This document shows, piece by piece, positions 36,020 through 44,496 of a stretch of 64,000 nt of DNA (the first letter of the stretch is position 1; each line of letters begins with the position of its first letter). Below the pieces are notes generated by a model. That model was not told the DNA's origin and did not search any database. It saw only the letters and a list, made by a program, of their open reading frames with translations. Origin of the DNA: Coprobacter tertius (lineage in GTDB: Bacteria; Bacteroidota; Bacteroidia; Bacteroidales; Coprobacteraceae); the NCBI RefSeq assembly GCF_024330105.1, contig NZ_JANDHW010000008.1:62001-126000 (forward strand). The letters run 5' to 3'. A program made the position numbers and the translations under genes.

Positions 36020-36705
36020 ACGAGACCACTATACTGATCATAGACGATGAAGTGCAAATAAGGCGATTACTTACGATAACTCTCGAAATGAAAGGTTATA
36101 AAGTATATGTCGCTTCAAACGCTCGCGAAGGAATGGCTGCGACTGCCATGTATTCACCTACATTAATAATTCTGGATCTAGGGTTACCCGATGAAGACGG
36201 GCACAACGTGTTATCGAAACTGAGAGAATGGTACTATAACCCGATCATTATTCTATCGGCTCGTACCAACGAAGAAGAAATTATAAAAGCTCTCGATCAC
36301 GGAGCCAACGATTACCTGACAAAACCCTTCCATAACGGGGAATTGTTAGCCCGCATAAGATCGGCTATGCGTATGATTAAAAACAATAACGAGCCTTCGC
36401 CTGTCATGGATTTCGGCGATTTGCACATAAACATCCATACCCGTACGGTTAAAAAAGGAGAAGAAATTTTAAAACTGACTACAACAGAATACTCTATCTT
36501 AACCCTCATGGCTCAGAATGCAGGAAAAGTACTTACCCATCAATACATACTTAAACAAGTTTGGGGTGTCGCCTATCAGGACCAACCACAGTATTTAAGA
36601 GTATTTATCGCCCAGTTACGGAAAAAGATAGAAGATGACCCCTCTTTCCCCGAATATATCACAACCGAATCGGGAATCGGATATCGTTTTTGTGATGAAA
36701 AATAA
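36016..36705 (+). CDS. kdpE: KdpE-like response regulator (OmpR family)
   Basis: 229-residue two-component regulator. Receiver domain residues 1-120, with Asp10/Asp11 and phospho-acceptor Asp54 in LIILDLGLPDEDG and Lys in TKPF. A winged-helix DNA-binding domain is at ~130-228 (TTTEYSILTLMAQNAGKVLT, ending SGIGYRFCDE). It overlaps the kdpD stop by four bases. In other bacteria KdpE activates the K+-pump operon kdpFABC; no kdpFABC gene is in this window, so the target is elsewhere or different. A hairpin follows the gene. Confidence 0.88.
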   Translation: MNETTILIIDDEVQIRRLLTITLEMKGYKVYVASNAREGMAATAMYSPTLIILDLGLPDEDGHNVLSKLREWYYNPIIILSARTNEEEIIKALDHGANDYLTKPFHNGELLARIRSAMRMIKNNNEPSPVMDFGDLHINIHTRTVKKGEEILKLTTTEYSILTLMAQNAGKVLTHQYILKQVWGVAYQDQPQYLRVFIAQLRKKIEDDPSFPEYITTESGIGYRFCDEK

Positions 36706-36730
36706 TATCAATTTATATTTATATAAAAAA

Positions 36731-36755
36731 GAGAAGTCTTAAGCTAAGACTTCTC
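36731..36755. terminator. Bidirectional terminator between kdpE and the sigma factor gene
   Basis: Arms GAGAAGTCTTA (36731-36741) and TAAGACTTCTC (36745-36755) with a 3-nt loop. The minus-strand side is followed by six Ts, the plus-strand side by a weaker ACTTTAT. Confidence 0.8.
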
Positions 36756-36835
36756 ACTTTATCCAAATAGTCAAGATTGCATAGCGATAATCACATCGCA
36801 TATAAATATTACCTTCACAGGCATTAATATGATTA

Positions 36836-37345
36836 TTAATCGTATCTATACTCTTTCAACTGATCCTGCAACTGACGCCTAGAGCTGAATATGCGGCTTT
36901 TTACCGTTCCGATAGGTAATTCCATACGATCGGCTATCTCCTGATATTTATATCCTGCTACATAAAGACTAAAAGGCACCCGGTACTCGTCAGACAATCC
37001 TTTGATCGCCTTGTTTATTTCTTTCATTGCAAAGGTAGATTCGGGTGTATCGTCCGCTGGATTCGTTGCGAACCGTCTCATTACCGTACCTTCTTCATTA
37101 TCGAAAACAGTATATTTATTGGCACTACTGTGATAATCGTTTATAAATATATTGCGCATTATTGTAAATATCCAGCCACTAAAATTTTCGTTATTCACGA
37201 ATTTTTCACTATTATTCAATACTTTCAGCGACGTAGTTTGCAACAGATCCTGAGCATCATCTTTATTCATCGTGAGACTATAAGCAAAACTAAATAGACG
37301 TTTTTGCATTCCCACTAACATTTCAGTTAAATTCTTTACTTCCAT
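36836..37345 (-). CDS. ECF-type RNA polymerase sigma factor
   Basis: 169-residue sigma factor with region 2 (~10-75: KDDAQDLLQTTSLKVL, GWIFTIMRNIFINDY) and region 4 (~110-160: YQEIADRMELPIGTVKSRIFSSRRQL). No FecR-type anti-sigma gene or TonB receptor is next to it, unlike the SusC-linked ECF sigmas of Bacteroides. It therefore belongs to a stand-alone type whose control is not visible. Divergent from dgkA. The sequence has no truncation. Target promoters are unknown. Confidence 0.9.
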   Translation of the reverse strand: MEVKNLTEMLVGMQKRLFSFAYSLTMNKDDAQDLLQTTSLKVLNNSEKFVNNENFSGWIFTIMRNIFINDYHSSANKYTVFDNEEGTVMRRFATNPADDTPESTFAMKEINKAIKGLSDEYRVPFSLYVAGYKYQEIADRMELPIGTVKSRIFSSRRQLQDQLKEYRYD

Positions 37346-37405
37346 ACCTCGTCGATATTTATTATTTTTGTACTCGTCGTACTTTCTTTAAGATTTCCGA
37401 CATTG

Positions 37406-37413
37406 CAAATATA
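37406..37413 (-). promoter_or_regulatory. -7 box (TATATTTG) of the ECF sigma gene
   Basis: Matches TAnnTTTG on the minus strand, about 60 bp before the ATG. No -33 TTG at the right distance. Confidence 0.35.
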
Positions 37414-37558
37414 TATAGCTTCTTATAAGTAAATTATAAGTTTTGCATATAGGGGTATAAAGATTTTATAAAGATATTCATAAGGAAGAATATAAATACA
37501 GAAAAACCTGAAATAACTAATTAATATGCAATTAATATAGAACTTATCCATAAATGCC

Positions 37559-37942
37559 ATGGAAAATGCACCTTTTTCTTTAAAAAAAAGAATATATAGC
37601 TTTCGTTATGCTATCAGCGGCATAAAACAACTTATCATTACCGAACATAATGCCCGTATACATCTATCAGCGGCAATTATAGCTATCGGCTGCGGTATTT
37701 GGCTCGGAATATCTCCGGTCGAATGGATGATCATCATAATGTGTATCGGTCTCGTTTTTGGAACAGAGTGTTTCAATTCAGCCATCGAAGCCATTTCCGA
37801 TTTTGTTTCCCCCGAATATCATAATACGATAAAACGAATCAAAGACCTTGCCGCTGCAGGAGTTTTATGTGTTGCTTTAGCTTCTGCAACAACCGGTTGT
37901 ATTATTTTTATACCTAAGATCATCGTGTATTTCACATCTTAA
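37559..37942 (+). CDS. dgkA: DgkA-family lipid kinase (diacylglycerol or undecaprenol kinase)
   Basis: 127-residue integral membrane kinase with three helices. The family motif appears as GTECFNSAIEAISDF (E-x-x-N-x-x-I), with the N-terminal ARIHLSAA amphipathic stretch before TM1. Such proteins phosphorylate diacylglycerol (Gram-negative type) or undecaprenol (Gram-positive type); sequence alone does not decide. It is followed 10 bp later by the pentapeptide-repeat gene on the same strand, clearly one transcript. I see no consensus promoter box directly upstream. Confidence 0.88.
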   Translation: MENAPFSLKKRIYSFRYAISGIKQLIITEHNARIHLSAAIIAIGCGIWLGISPVEWMIIIMCIGLVFGTECFNSAIEAISDFVSPEYHNTIKRIKDLAAAGVLCVALASATTGCIIFIPKIIVYFTS

Positions 37943-37952
37943 AATACCCCCT

Positions 37953-38597
37953 ATGACGAAGAAAATATCATCACCCGATATATATGAAAATATCGAAGAA
38001 AGTACTTCTGCATTCGATATACTCACCTTCGAAGAAAATGAAATAGAAAATCTTTTTTTTCATAACGAAACAATAAAAGAAACAGGAAAAAGATGCGACT
38101 CGATCATCCATTGTATCTTTTCCCATTGCTTATTCGGCAAAAATAAATTACGAAGGGTAAATTTTACCGACATCTCATTTAGGAACTGCGATCTTTCGAA
38201 TACCGATTTCGGAGAATGTAATTTTTACCGCGTAGAATTCATTAATTGCAAATTATTAGGATGTGATTTGGGAGGATCTGTTTTCAACCACGTACTTATC
38301 GAATCGAGTAACGGAATATATAGTAATTTTACCAATGCAAAAATAAGAAATACCTTAATACAGAACAGTGATTTCAGAAACGGAGCCTTCAATAATTGCA
38401 AAATTGAATCTTTTTCTTTTGAAAACTGCAATCTCTCTGAATCGGAATTTTCCCATACTCCGCTAAAAGGAATGGACCTGAGGAACTCGAGAATTGAAAA
38501 TCTACATTGTAATATTCCCGACTTGCGGGGCGCTGTCGTTTCATCATACCAAGCCGTAGAATTGGCTAAACAAATCGGTATAATTATAAAAGACTGA
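37953..38597 (+). CDS. Pentapeptide-repeat protein
   Basis: 214-residue protein that is mostly a right-handed quadrilateral beta-helix of A(D/N)LXX-type repeats (RRVNFTDISFRNCDLSNTDF and onward, ~residues 50-190). There is an acidic N-terminal ~45 residues and a short helical C-terminus (SSYQAVELAKQIGIIIKD). No signal peptide or membrane segment. Some family members mimic DNA and protect gyrase, but most have no known role. Ten bp after dgkA, so co-expressed. A terminator follows. Confidence 0.85.
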   Translation: MTKKISSPDIYENIEESTSAFDILTFEENEIENLFFHNETIKETGKRCDSIIHCIFSHCLFGKNKLRRVNFTDISFRNCDLSNTDFGECNFYRVEFINCKLLGCDLGGSVFNHVLIESSNGIYSNFTNAKIRNTLIQNSDFRNGAFNNCKIESFSFENCNLSESEFSHTPLKGMDLRNSRIENLHCNIPDLRGAVVSSYQAVELAKQIGIIIKD

Positions 38598-38608
38598 ATC
38601 TATATAGC

Positions 38609-38643
38609 AAACGAGTCTCCCATATACAACAGGAGACTCGTTT
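38609..38643. terminator. Terminator between the pentapeptide gene and aspC
   Basis: Perfect 12-bp arms AAACGAGTCTCC (38609-38620) and GGAGACTCGTTT (38632-38643). Serves the two convergent genes; TTTAAAATTTT follows on the plus strand. Confidence 0.82.
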
Positions 38644-38662
38644 AAAATTTTAAATTCAATTC

Positions 38663-39856
38663 TTATTTCAATTTCGCCAATGTTTCTTTAATACGATGCA
38701 TAGCTTCTTTCAGATTCTCATCCGAGGTGGCATAAGAGAAACGAATATAACCCGGTGCGCAGAATGCATCACCATCTACTGTAGCCACATGGCCTTCTTC
38801 TAACAAAAACATTGCTAAATCGCCCGAAGTATTGATCTTACGATCACCATAAGATTTTCCAAGATAATAACTCACTTCGGGGAAGAGATAAAATGCCCCT
38901 TGCGGGTTATTTACCTTAAATCCGGGAATCTCTTTTGCCAGTTTTACCACCAAATCGCGACGGCGTTCAAATGCCTGACGCATTTCCTCAACACACGCTT
39001 GATCGCCTGCAAAAGCAGCCGTAGAAGCCTTCTGGGCAATAGAACTTGCTCCCGATGTATATTGTCCCTGCAATTTATTGCAAGCTTTAGCAATCCATAC
39101 CGGGGCTGCCATAAAACCAATACGCCAACCCGTCATCGCATAGGCTTTGGATACTCCGTTAATAATAATTACCCGGTCACGAACATTTTCAAATTGAGCG
39201 ATACTCTGATGACCACCTATATAATTAATATGCTCATAAATTTCATCTGAAATCACAAATATTCCCGAATGTTTAGCCAGCACATCAGCAAGTCCCTTCA
39301 ACTCTTCTTTAGAATAAATACTTCCGGTAGGATTAGAAGGAGAACAAAGAATTATCAACTTCGTTTTGGGAGTAATAGCCGATTCGAGCTGTTCGGGGGT
39401 AATTTTAAAATCCTGTTCTATACCCGCATTCACAACAACATTCTTACCTTCGGCCAACTTCACCATTTCTACATAACTCACCCAAGCTGGTGCAGGAATA
39501 ATCACTTCGTCACCGGGATTTACCAAACTAAGCACAGCATTACATATCGATTGTTTGGCACCTCCCGAAACAACGATCTGCTCGGGTGTATAATCGAGCC
39601 CATTTTCCTTTTTCAGTTTTTCACAAATGGCTTTTCGTAAATCCATAAAGCCAGGAACAGGCGAATAAAACGAAAAGTTATCGTCGATCGCTTTTTTCGC
39701 AGCGTCTTTAATATGCGACGGCGTGAAAAAATCAGGTTCACCTACACTCAGATTAATCACATCTACCCCCTGAGCCTTCAACTCATTGCTTTTTTGCGAC
39801 ATAGCTAATGTCTGGGAAGGAGAAAGACTTGCCAGACGCTCCGATACTTGATTCAT
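38663..39856 (-). CDS. aspC: Class I/II aminotransferase (aspartate aminotransferase type)
   Basis: 397-residue PLP enzyme transferring amino groups between aspartate (or aromatic/alanine substrates) and 2-oxoglutarate. The substrate motif VINLSVGEPDFFTP is typical of subgroup Ib aspartate aminotransferases. The PLP lysine is Lys237 in INGVSKAYAMTGWRIG, CSPSNPTGS holds the conserved Asn, and the C-terminal FCAPGYIRFSYA carries the carboxylate-binding Arg. Full length. It has a textbook promoter 40 bp upstream and stands alone. Substrate range beyond aspartate is not readable. Confidence 0.9.
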   Translation of the reverse strand: MNQVSERLASLSPSQTLAMSQKSNELKAQGVDVINLSVGEPDFFTPSHIKDAAKKAIDDNFSFYSPVPGFMDLRKAICEKLKKENGLDYTPEQIVVSGGAKQSICNAVLSLVNPGDEVIIPAPAWVSYVEMVKLAEGKNVVVNAGIEQDFKITPEQLESAITPKTKLIILCSPSNPTGSIYSKEELKGLADVLAKHSGIFVISDEIYEHINYIGGHQSIAQFENVRDRVIIINGVSKAYAMTGWRIGFMAAPVWIAKACNKLQGQYTSGASSIAQKASTAAFAGDQACVEEMRQAFERRRDLVVKLAKEIPGFKVNNPQGAFYLFPEVSYYLGKSYGDRKINTSGDLAMFLLEEGHVATVDGDAFCAPGYIRFSYATSDENLKEAMHRIKETLAKLK

Positions 39857-39892
39857 TTTGATACGATTGTTTTTAGTTGTTTATTCGTTTGG

Positions 39893-39921
39893 CAAATATA
39901 CTAAATTTAAAAGAGATGCAA
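39893..39921 (-). promoter_or_regulatory. Promoter of aspC (TTG-N18-TATATTTG)
   Basis: TTG (39919-39921), 18-bp spacer, TATATTTG (39893-39900) on the minus strand; leader about 30 nt. One of the cleanest promoters in the window. Confidence 0.75.
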
Positions 39922-40030
39922 CATTTAAATACGGAAATTTTTCATTATTTCGAACAAAAATCTTTTATACCTTTAAATATTATGGCATTTTGGAGGAAAA
40001 CCGGCCTTATTACTATAAAAAAGAATAACA

Positions 40031-41995
40031 TCAAAATAAATCATAAGTAATTGTCAGAACCTGGAATTCGGTGCGCCGATTGATTTGATTCGCTATTTCC
40101 TGCTGTTCGGGAGGCAATGCCAAAATAAATTCTTCGGTAAGTATATCCCCTTCTTTCAGAAAAGGATGTTCCCGTGCGATTTTTTTGGTAACTGTTTTCG
40201 GCCGGCTTTCACCATATCCTTTCGGAGTTAGGCGATCGGCAGCGATTCCACCCTTAATAAGATAATCGACAACTGATTTAGCCCGACGCTCCGATAATTT
40301 GAGATTGTATTCGTCCGAACCCTTCAAGTCGGTATGAGCTGCCAGCTCGATCGTTACATTAGGATTATCATTCAGCAATTTTATAAGTTCATCGAGGGCT
40401 TTAGCCGACTCCGGGCGTAAAGTCGCTTTATCGAAATCATAAAATATATTCTCGATAAGCACCGGCTTTGTAATATCGGCTAAAATAAAATCGGCCTCGT
40501 ATTCCGCATCTTTTTCTTCAGGAGAAGTACTGAATTCGTAACTGGTATTTAAAAAACCTCGACATCCGGCTTTCATTACATACTCTACTCCCGGAGTAAG
40601 CCTGAACTTATAAGTTCCATCCTTTCTGGAAATTTCTTTCTGATTCGTCCCGTCTTTTCCCACGATCCGTATAATGGCATCGGGTACGGGCTCTTCATCG
40701 AAATCAAGTGTATGCCCCTTTATCCACACTTCGATCTGAGGTAATTCGAAACTATATATGTGATCATATCCCCGGGCATCATTCCGGTTAGAAGAAAAAA
40801 AGCCCGATTCCCCATCAGCAAAAGTTATTCCGAAATCGTCTCCCGAGGAATTGACCGGAGCCTTAAGATTTTCTATCTTCCATACTCCAAGCTCACTTTT
40901 CTCCGCTTTAAAAAGATCGAGCCCCCCCATACCCGGGTGACCGTCGGAAGCAAAATAAAAAGTACCGTCGTTTCTTATGTAAGGAAATACTTCATCTCCA
41001 GGCGTATTTATTTGCGGTCCCATATTTTCGAGGGTTCCTCCTCCTTTCTCAGTAAGTGAAATTCTCCAGATGTCTTTTCCTCCCTGTCCGCCGGGCATAT
41101 CTGAAACAAAATATAGAAACTCTCCATCGGGAGAAACCGCCGGATGAGCAAACACCGATATAGTATCGCCGGTAACTTCATATTTTTGTCCGGCGCCCCA
41201 TTTAGCCCCTGAGCGAGCAGACGTATAAATCTCGACAGATGTATCGGAATTCGGTTCACGCCTGGCTTTGGTATAATACATCGTATTTCCATCGGGAGAA
41301 AAACTGACAACCCCCTCATCGAACTCGGTATTCAAATCTCCTTCTATTATAAGCGGCCTTCCCCATACACCGTTTTCGTCTTTTTTTGCAAAAAAGATGT
41401 CGTTGTTTTTTATTCCGGTAATATCACTTTTTTTATCTCCCGTTGCTTTTTCTGTACTCGACGTGAAATATAACTGATCATAATTACTACCGGGAAACAT
41501 AGGAGCGAAATCGGCTCGCCGAGAATTAAAAAGATCGGCTCGCTTTACTTTATACCGAGTCGGAAGCTTTTTCCATTCTGATGCGGCTTCACAGCCTCTG
41601 ATGCCATTTAAAGCCAAGCGGTCCTCCGGCTTTTTTTCAAGAAAAAGTTGGTAATTTTTAATCGCATCTTTATACTTTCCCTGCATTTGTTGGCTTCTGG
41701 CCAAGTAAAACAAAGCCATACTGTCGGGATAACGATAACGTATTGCATTCTGATAAGCCCCCGTAGCTCGTGCAGATGCATTTATACGGCGGTAACATTC
41801 GGCCATCCTAAAAGCGATCTTTCCCCGTAATGACCGTTCTTTACGAGGAGAAGTCTTGGCATATACCTTGCGATAAGTAGCAGCCGCAGCAAAATACTCG
41901 CCACGCTGGTACTGCGCGTCGGCAGTACTCAACTTCGCATTTCCACAAGAAGTGAGTAACAACACCGAAACCAACAAGGATAACAGAATTCTCAT
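40031..41995 (-). CDS. PorE-like OmpA-family lipoprotein (TPR, PD40 propeller, CRD, OmpA)
   Basis: 654-residue outer-membrane lipoprotein (lipobox LLLTSC). Domain order: TPR region (~20-140), WD40-like PD40 beta-propeller (~150-420, with repeats such as SPDGNTMYYTKA and SPDGEFLYFVSD), carboxypeptidase-regulatory-like domain (~430-520), and OmpA-type peptidoglycan-binding domain (~525-654, with SERRAKSVVDYLIKGGI and GYGESRP). This is the domain plan of PorE of the type IX secretion system, but the same plan also occurs in Bacteroidales without that system. No other por gene is nearby, so I assign only an envelope-anchoring role. Confidence 0.82.
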   Translation of the reverse strand: MRILLSLLVSVLLLTSCGNAKLSTADAQYQRGEYFAAAATYRKVYAKTSPRKERSLRGKIAFRMAECYRRINASARATGAYQNAIRYRYPDSMALFYLARSQQMQGKYKDAIKNYQLFLEKKPEDRLALNGIRGCEAASEWKKLPTRYKVKRADLFNSRRADFAPMFPGSNYDQLYFTSSTEKATGDKKSDITGIKNNDIFFAKKDENGVWGRPLIIEGDLNTEFDEGVVSFSPDGNTMYYTKARREPNSDTSVEIYTSARSGAKWGAGQKYEVTGDTISVFAHPAVSPDGEFLYFVSDMPGGQGGKDIWRISLTEKGGGTLENMGPQINTPGDEVFPYIRNDGTFYFASDGHPGMGGLDLFKAEKSELGVWKIENLKAPVNSSGDDFGITFADGESGFFSSNRNDARGYDHIYSFELPQIEVWIKGHTLDFDEEPVPDAIIRIVGKDGTNQKEISRKDGTYKFRLTPGVEYVMKAGCRGFLNTSYEFSTSPEEKDAEYEADFILADITKPVLIENIFYDFDKATLRPESAKALDELIKLLNDNPNVTIELAAHTDLKGSDEYNLKLSERRAKSVVDYLIKGGIAADRLTPKGYGESRPKTVTKKIAREHPFLKEGDILTEEFILALPPEQQEIANQINRRTEFQVLTITYDLF

Positions 41996-42079
41996 TTATC
42001 GACCATTATATGCATTACATCTTTAATAATACGCATTTCCGGCCTTTTTATTGTCCCGGCAAAATTATTTAACCCTATT

Positions 42080-43297
42080 TTAAGGCATTAGCAACGAACT
42101 GTCGCCATAGCTAAGAAATCGGAACTCATGGGAAAGTGCATAATCGTAAATTTCTCTCCAACGCCCATCGACAAATGCGGAAACCAATAACAACAACGTA
42201 CTTTGAGGCTGATGAAAATTGGTAATCATACCTTTTACCAGCTTAAAAGTATATCCCGGAGCTATAATAATTTGAGTAGAAGTTACGAGCCGGTCAGACT
42301 GGATCCGGTCGAGATAACAAAGTATATTCCGCAACGACTTATCGGGCGAAATTTCGGGGCTTCCGTCATAAGGCTGCCATTGTTTTACCGGAAGATCTAC
42401 AGCCGTTGCATCGGGCTTGGATTCAAGTGTACGCCCTATATAATACAAACTTTCGAGTGTACGTACCGAAGTCGTACCAACAGCTATTATTTTGCGCCCC
42501 GACTCTAATAAAGTCTCGATGAAAGCTCTAGATACCGAGATAAATTCGGTATGCATCTCATGTTCTTTTATCGTTTCGCTTTTTACCGGACGAAAAGTAC
42601 CGGCACCTACATGCAAAGTAAGTTCGAGACATGGAATTCCTATTTCATGAAGGCGGGAAAGAACTTCCGTAGTAAAATGCAATCCTGCAGTCGGAGCAGC
42701 AACCGATCCCTCTATTTTAGAATAAACCGTCTGATACGTTTCTTTATCACTCTCTTCGGTCTCTCTATTAAGATAAGGAGGAATCGGCAATTCTCCTATT
42801 CTTTCGAGTAACATATCGAACGTAACATGATCGTTATCCCAACTGAATTCTACTTCAAAGGCATTTCCGTGAGTACTTTTTCGCTCAGCAGACAGTGTTA
42901 TATGCGAATCTCCGATACGGACCGTTCGTTTCAAAGCGCCGGTTTTCCATTTTTTAAGATTTCCGATCATACATATCCAAGAACACCGAGATGTCGCCTG
43001 AAAAGAAAGTACGTAATCATGCGGATCAGATGGTTCGAGACAAAATATTTCGATAAGCGCACCAGTTTCTTTTCTAAAATGCAAGCGAGCTTGTATAACA
43101 CGGGTATTATTAAAAACCAACAAACTATCGGTAGGCACCCTATCGGGAAGGCTTTTAAAAATCGTTTCTGAAATATTACCTTTACAATAAATTAATAATT
43201 TAGATTCGTCTCTCCGCGAAAGGGGAAATTTTGCAATTTTCTCATCAGGCAACGGATAATTAAAATCTTCGATACGTATATCTTGTGTTTTTTGCAT
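42080..43297 (-). CDS. queA: S-adenosylmethionine:tRNA ribosyltransferase-isomerase
   Basis: 405-residue enzyme that adds the epoxycyclopentane ring from the ribose of SAM to preQ1 in tRNA, the penultimate step of queuosine synthesis. Signatures are the N-terminal DFNYPLPDEKIAKFPL, VFNNTRVIQARL, AAPTAGLHFT, TLHVGAGTFRPV and NFHQPQSTLLLLVSAF. It is longer than the ~350-residue E. coli form, as in other Bacteroidota. Divergent from the DUF2027/Smr gene, with both promoters packed into the 57 bp between them. Confidence 0.93.
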   Translation of the reverse strand: MQKTQDIRIEDFNYPLPDEKIAKFPLSRRDESKLLIYCKGNISETIFKSLPDRVPTDSLLVFNNTRVIQARLHFRKETGALIEIFCLEPSDPHDYVLSFQATSRCSWICMIGNLKKWKTGALKRTVRIGDSHITLSAERKSTHGNAFEVEFSWDNDHVTFDMLLERIGELPIPPYLNRETEESDKETYQTVYSKIEGSVAAPTAGLHFTTEVLSRLHEIGIPCLELTLHVGAGTFRPVKSETIKEHEMHTEFISVSRAFIETLLESGRKIIAVGTTSVRTLESLYYIGRTLESKPDATAVDLPVKQWQPYDGSPEISPDKSLRNILCYLDRIQSDRLVTSTQIIIAPGYTFKLVKGMITNFHQPQSTLLLLVSAFVDGRWREIYDYALSHEFRFLSYGDSSLLMP

Positions 43298-43302
43298 ATC
43301 TG

Positions 43303-43334
43303 TTTGAATATATGTGCAAATTTAAGCATCTTTG
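43303..43334 (+). promoter_or_regulatory. Promoter of the DUF2027/Smr gene (TTTG-N20-CATCTTTG)
   Basis: TTTG (43303-43306), 20-bp spacer, CATCTTTG (43327-43334; one mismatch to TAnnTTTG). It predicts a leader of ~15 nt for the ATG at 43355 and excludes the TTG at 43283. Confidence 0.55.
43317..43324 (-). promoter_or_regulatory. -7 box (TAAATTTG) of queA
   Basis: Matches TAnnTTTG on the minus strand, 20 bp before the ATG. It lies inside the divergent promoter of the Smr gene. Confidence 0.45.
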
Positions 43335-43354
43335 TGAATATAAATGTACAAGCT

Positions 43355-44431
43355 ATGGTAAAAGTAGGAGATAAGGTCCGTTTCCTGAATTCTGTCGGAG
43401 GCGGCATCGTAGTAAAAATAACAAAAGATATTGCTTTAGTCGAAGAAGAAGACGGTTTCGAGACTCCGGTTCTCGTACGCGAATGTGTCGTAATAGAATC
43501 GGCTTCCACTCTTAAAAACGATACAAAAAAGCATACCGAAACTTTCGCATATAAAACTCCAGCATCGGAAATGACCGACGAAAGTATAACGACAGAAGAA
43601 GAGCCGGAGAAATTAGAAATTATAGAAACTGTAGAAGGAGACCGCTTGAATATCGTTCTGGCATTTCTCCCCGAAAATCAAAAAAGCTTGCAAAACACTC
43701 GTTTCGACACATATCTGATAAACGACAGCAACTATTATGTCTTCTTCTCTTACCTGATCAATAACGGATACCAATGGAAAACCATCTATTCGGGATCGGT
43801 CGAACCGAATATACAAATCCAAGTAGAAAATTTCGGTAAAGAAGATTTAAACGAACACGAACGTATCTGCATTCAGTATATCGCGTTTAAACAAGACAAG
43901 CCTTTCGATCTAAAAAATCCCGCATCGGTTGAACATCGCATCGACCCTGTGAAATTTTATAAATTACACAGTTTTCGTGAAAATGAATATTTCGATGAAG
44001 ATGCAATCGTTCTAAATATCGTAAAAAACGATATTCCCGAAAAACAATTCATACCCGATGCCTCAAAAATCGAAAAAGCGATACGATCGAAAAAAGCGAT
44101 CGATACTGGTGAAAAAAAACCTGTAACGAAAAAGAAACATGCTACCGAAGGACCGTTAGAAATAGACCTGCATATAAATGAGTTATTAGACTCTACAGCC
44201 GGAATGACAAACAAAGAAATACTCGAATACCAACTTTCTAAATTCAGGGAAACCCTCGAATCTTATAAAGGGGAAAAAGGAAAAAAAATCGTATTTATAC
44301 ATGGAAAAGGAGACGGTATATTAAGAAAAGCGATACTTACCGAGTTACGTACCAAATACAAACATTACGACTATCAAGATGCCTCTTTTCGTGAATACGG
44401 TTTCGGAGCGACCCAGATAACAATCCGATAA
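43355..44431 (+). CDS. DUF2027 / Smr-domain protein
   Basis: 358-residue cytoplasmic protein. The N-terminus (MVKVGDKVRFLNSVGGGIVV) is a small beta-barrel like the KOW-type part of DUF2027. A middle beta-rich domain follows. The C-terminal ~80 residues form an Smr domain with DLHINELL and the loop IHGKGDGILR, ending YGFGATQITIR. Smr domains are nicking endonucleases or nucleic-acid-binding units, known from MutS2. There is no MutS ATPase here, so the role (RNA quality control, recombination) is open. The start is ATG 43355, supported by the promoter; the longer frame from TTG 43283 overlaps that promoter. Confidence 0.85.
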   Translation: MVKVGDKVRFLNSVGGGIVVKITKDIALVEEEDGFETPVLVRECVVIESASTLKNDTKKHTETFAYKTPASEMTDESITTEEEPEKLEIIETVEGDRLNIVLAFLPENQKSLQNTRFDTYLINDSNYYVFFSYLINNGYQWKTIYSGSVEPNIQIQVENFGKEDLNEHERICIQYIAFKQDKPFDLKNPASVEHRIDPVKFYKLHSFRENEYFDEDAIVLNIVKNDIPEKQFIPDASKIEKAIRSKKAIDTGEKKPVTKKKHATEGPLEIDLHINELLDSTAGMTNKEILEYQLSKFRETLESYKGEKGKKIVFIHGKGDGILRKAILTELRTKYKHYDYQDASFREYGFGATQITIR

Positions 44432-44496
44432 CCATATTTCTTAAAGTGTCTATCCGTCTGATAATTCGGTAAACGATCGAAAATATTTTTTGTAAT

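Noticed and set aside
40031-41995. Firm assignment as PorE and presence of a type IX secretion system
   Set aside because: The domain order matches, but this architecture also occurs in Bacteroidales without T9SS, and no other por gene is in the window.
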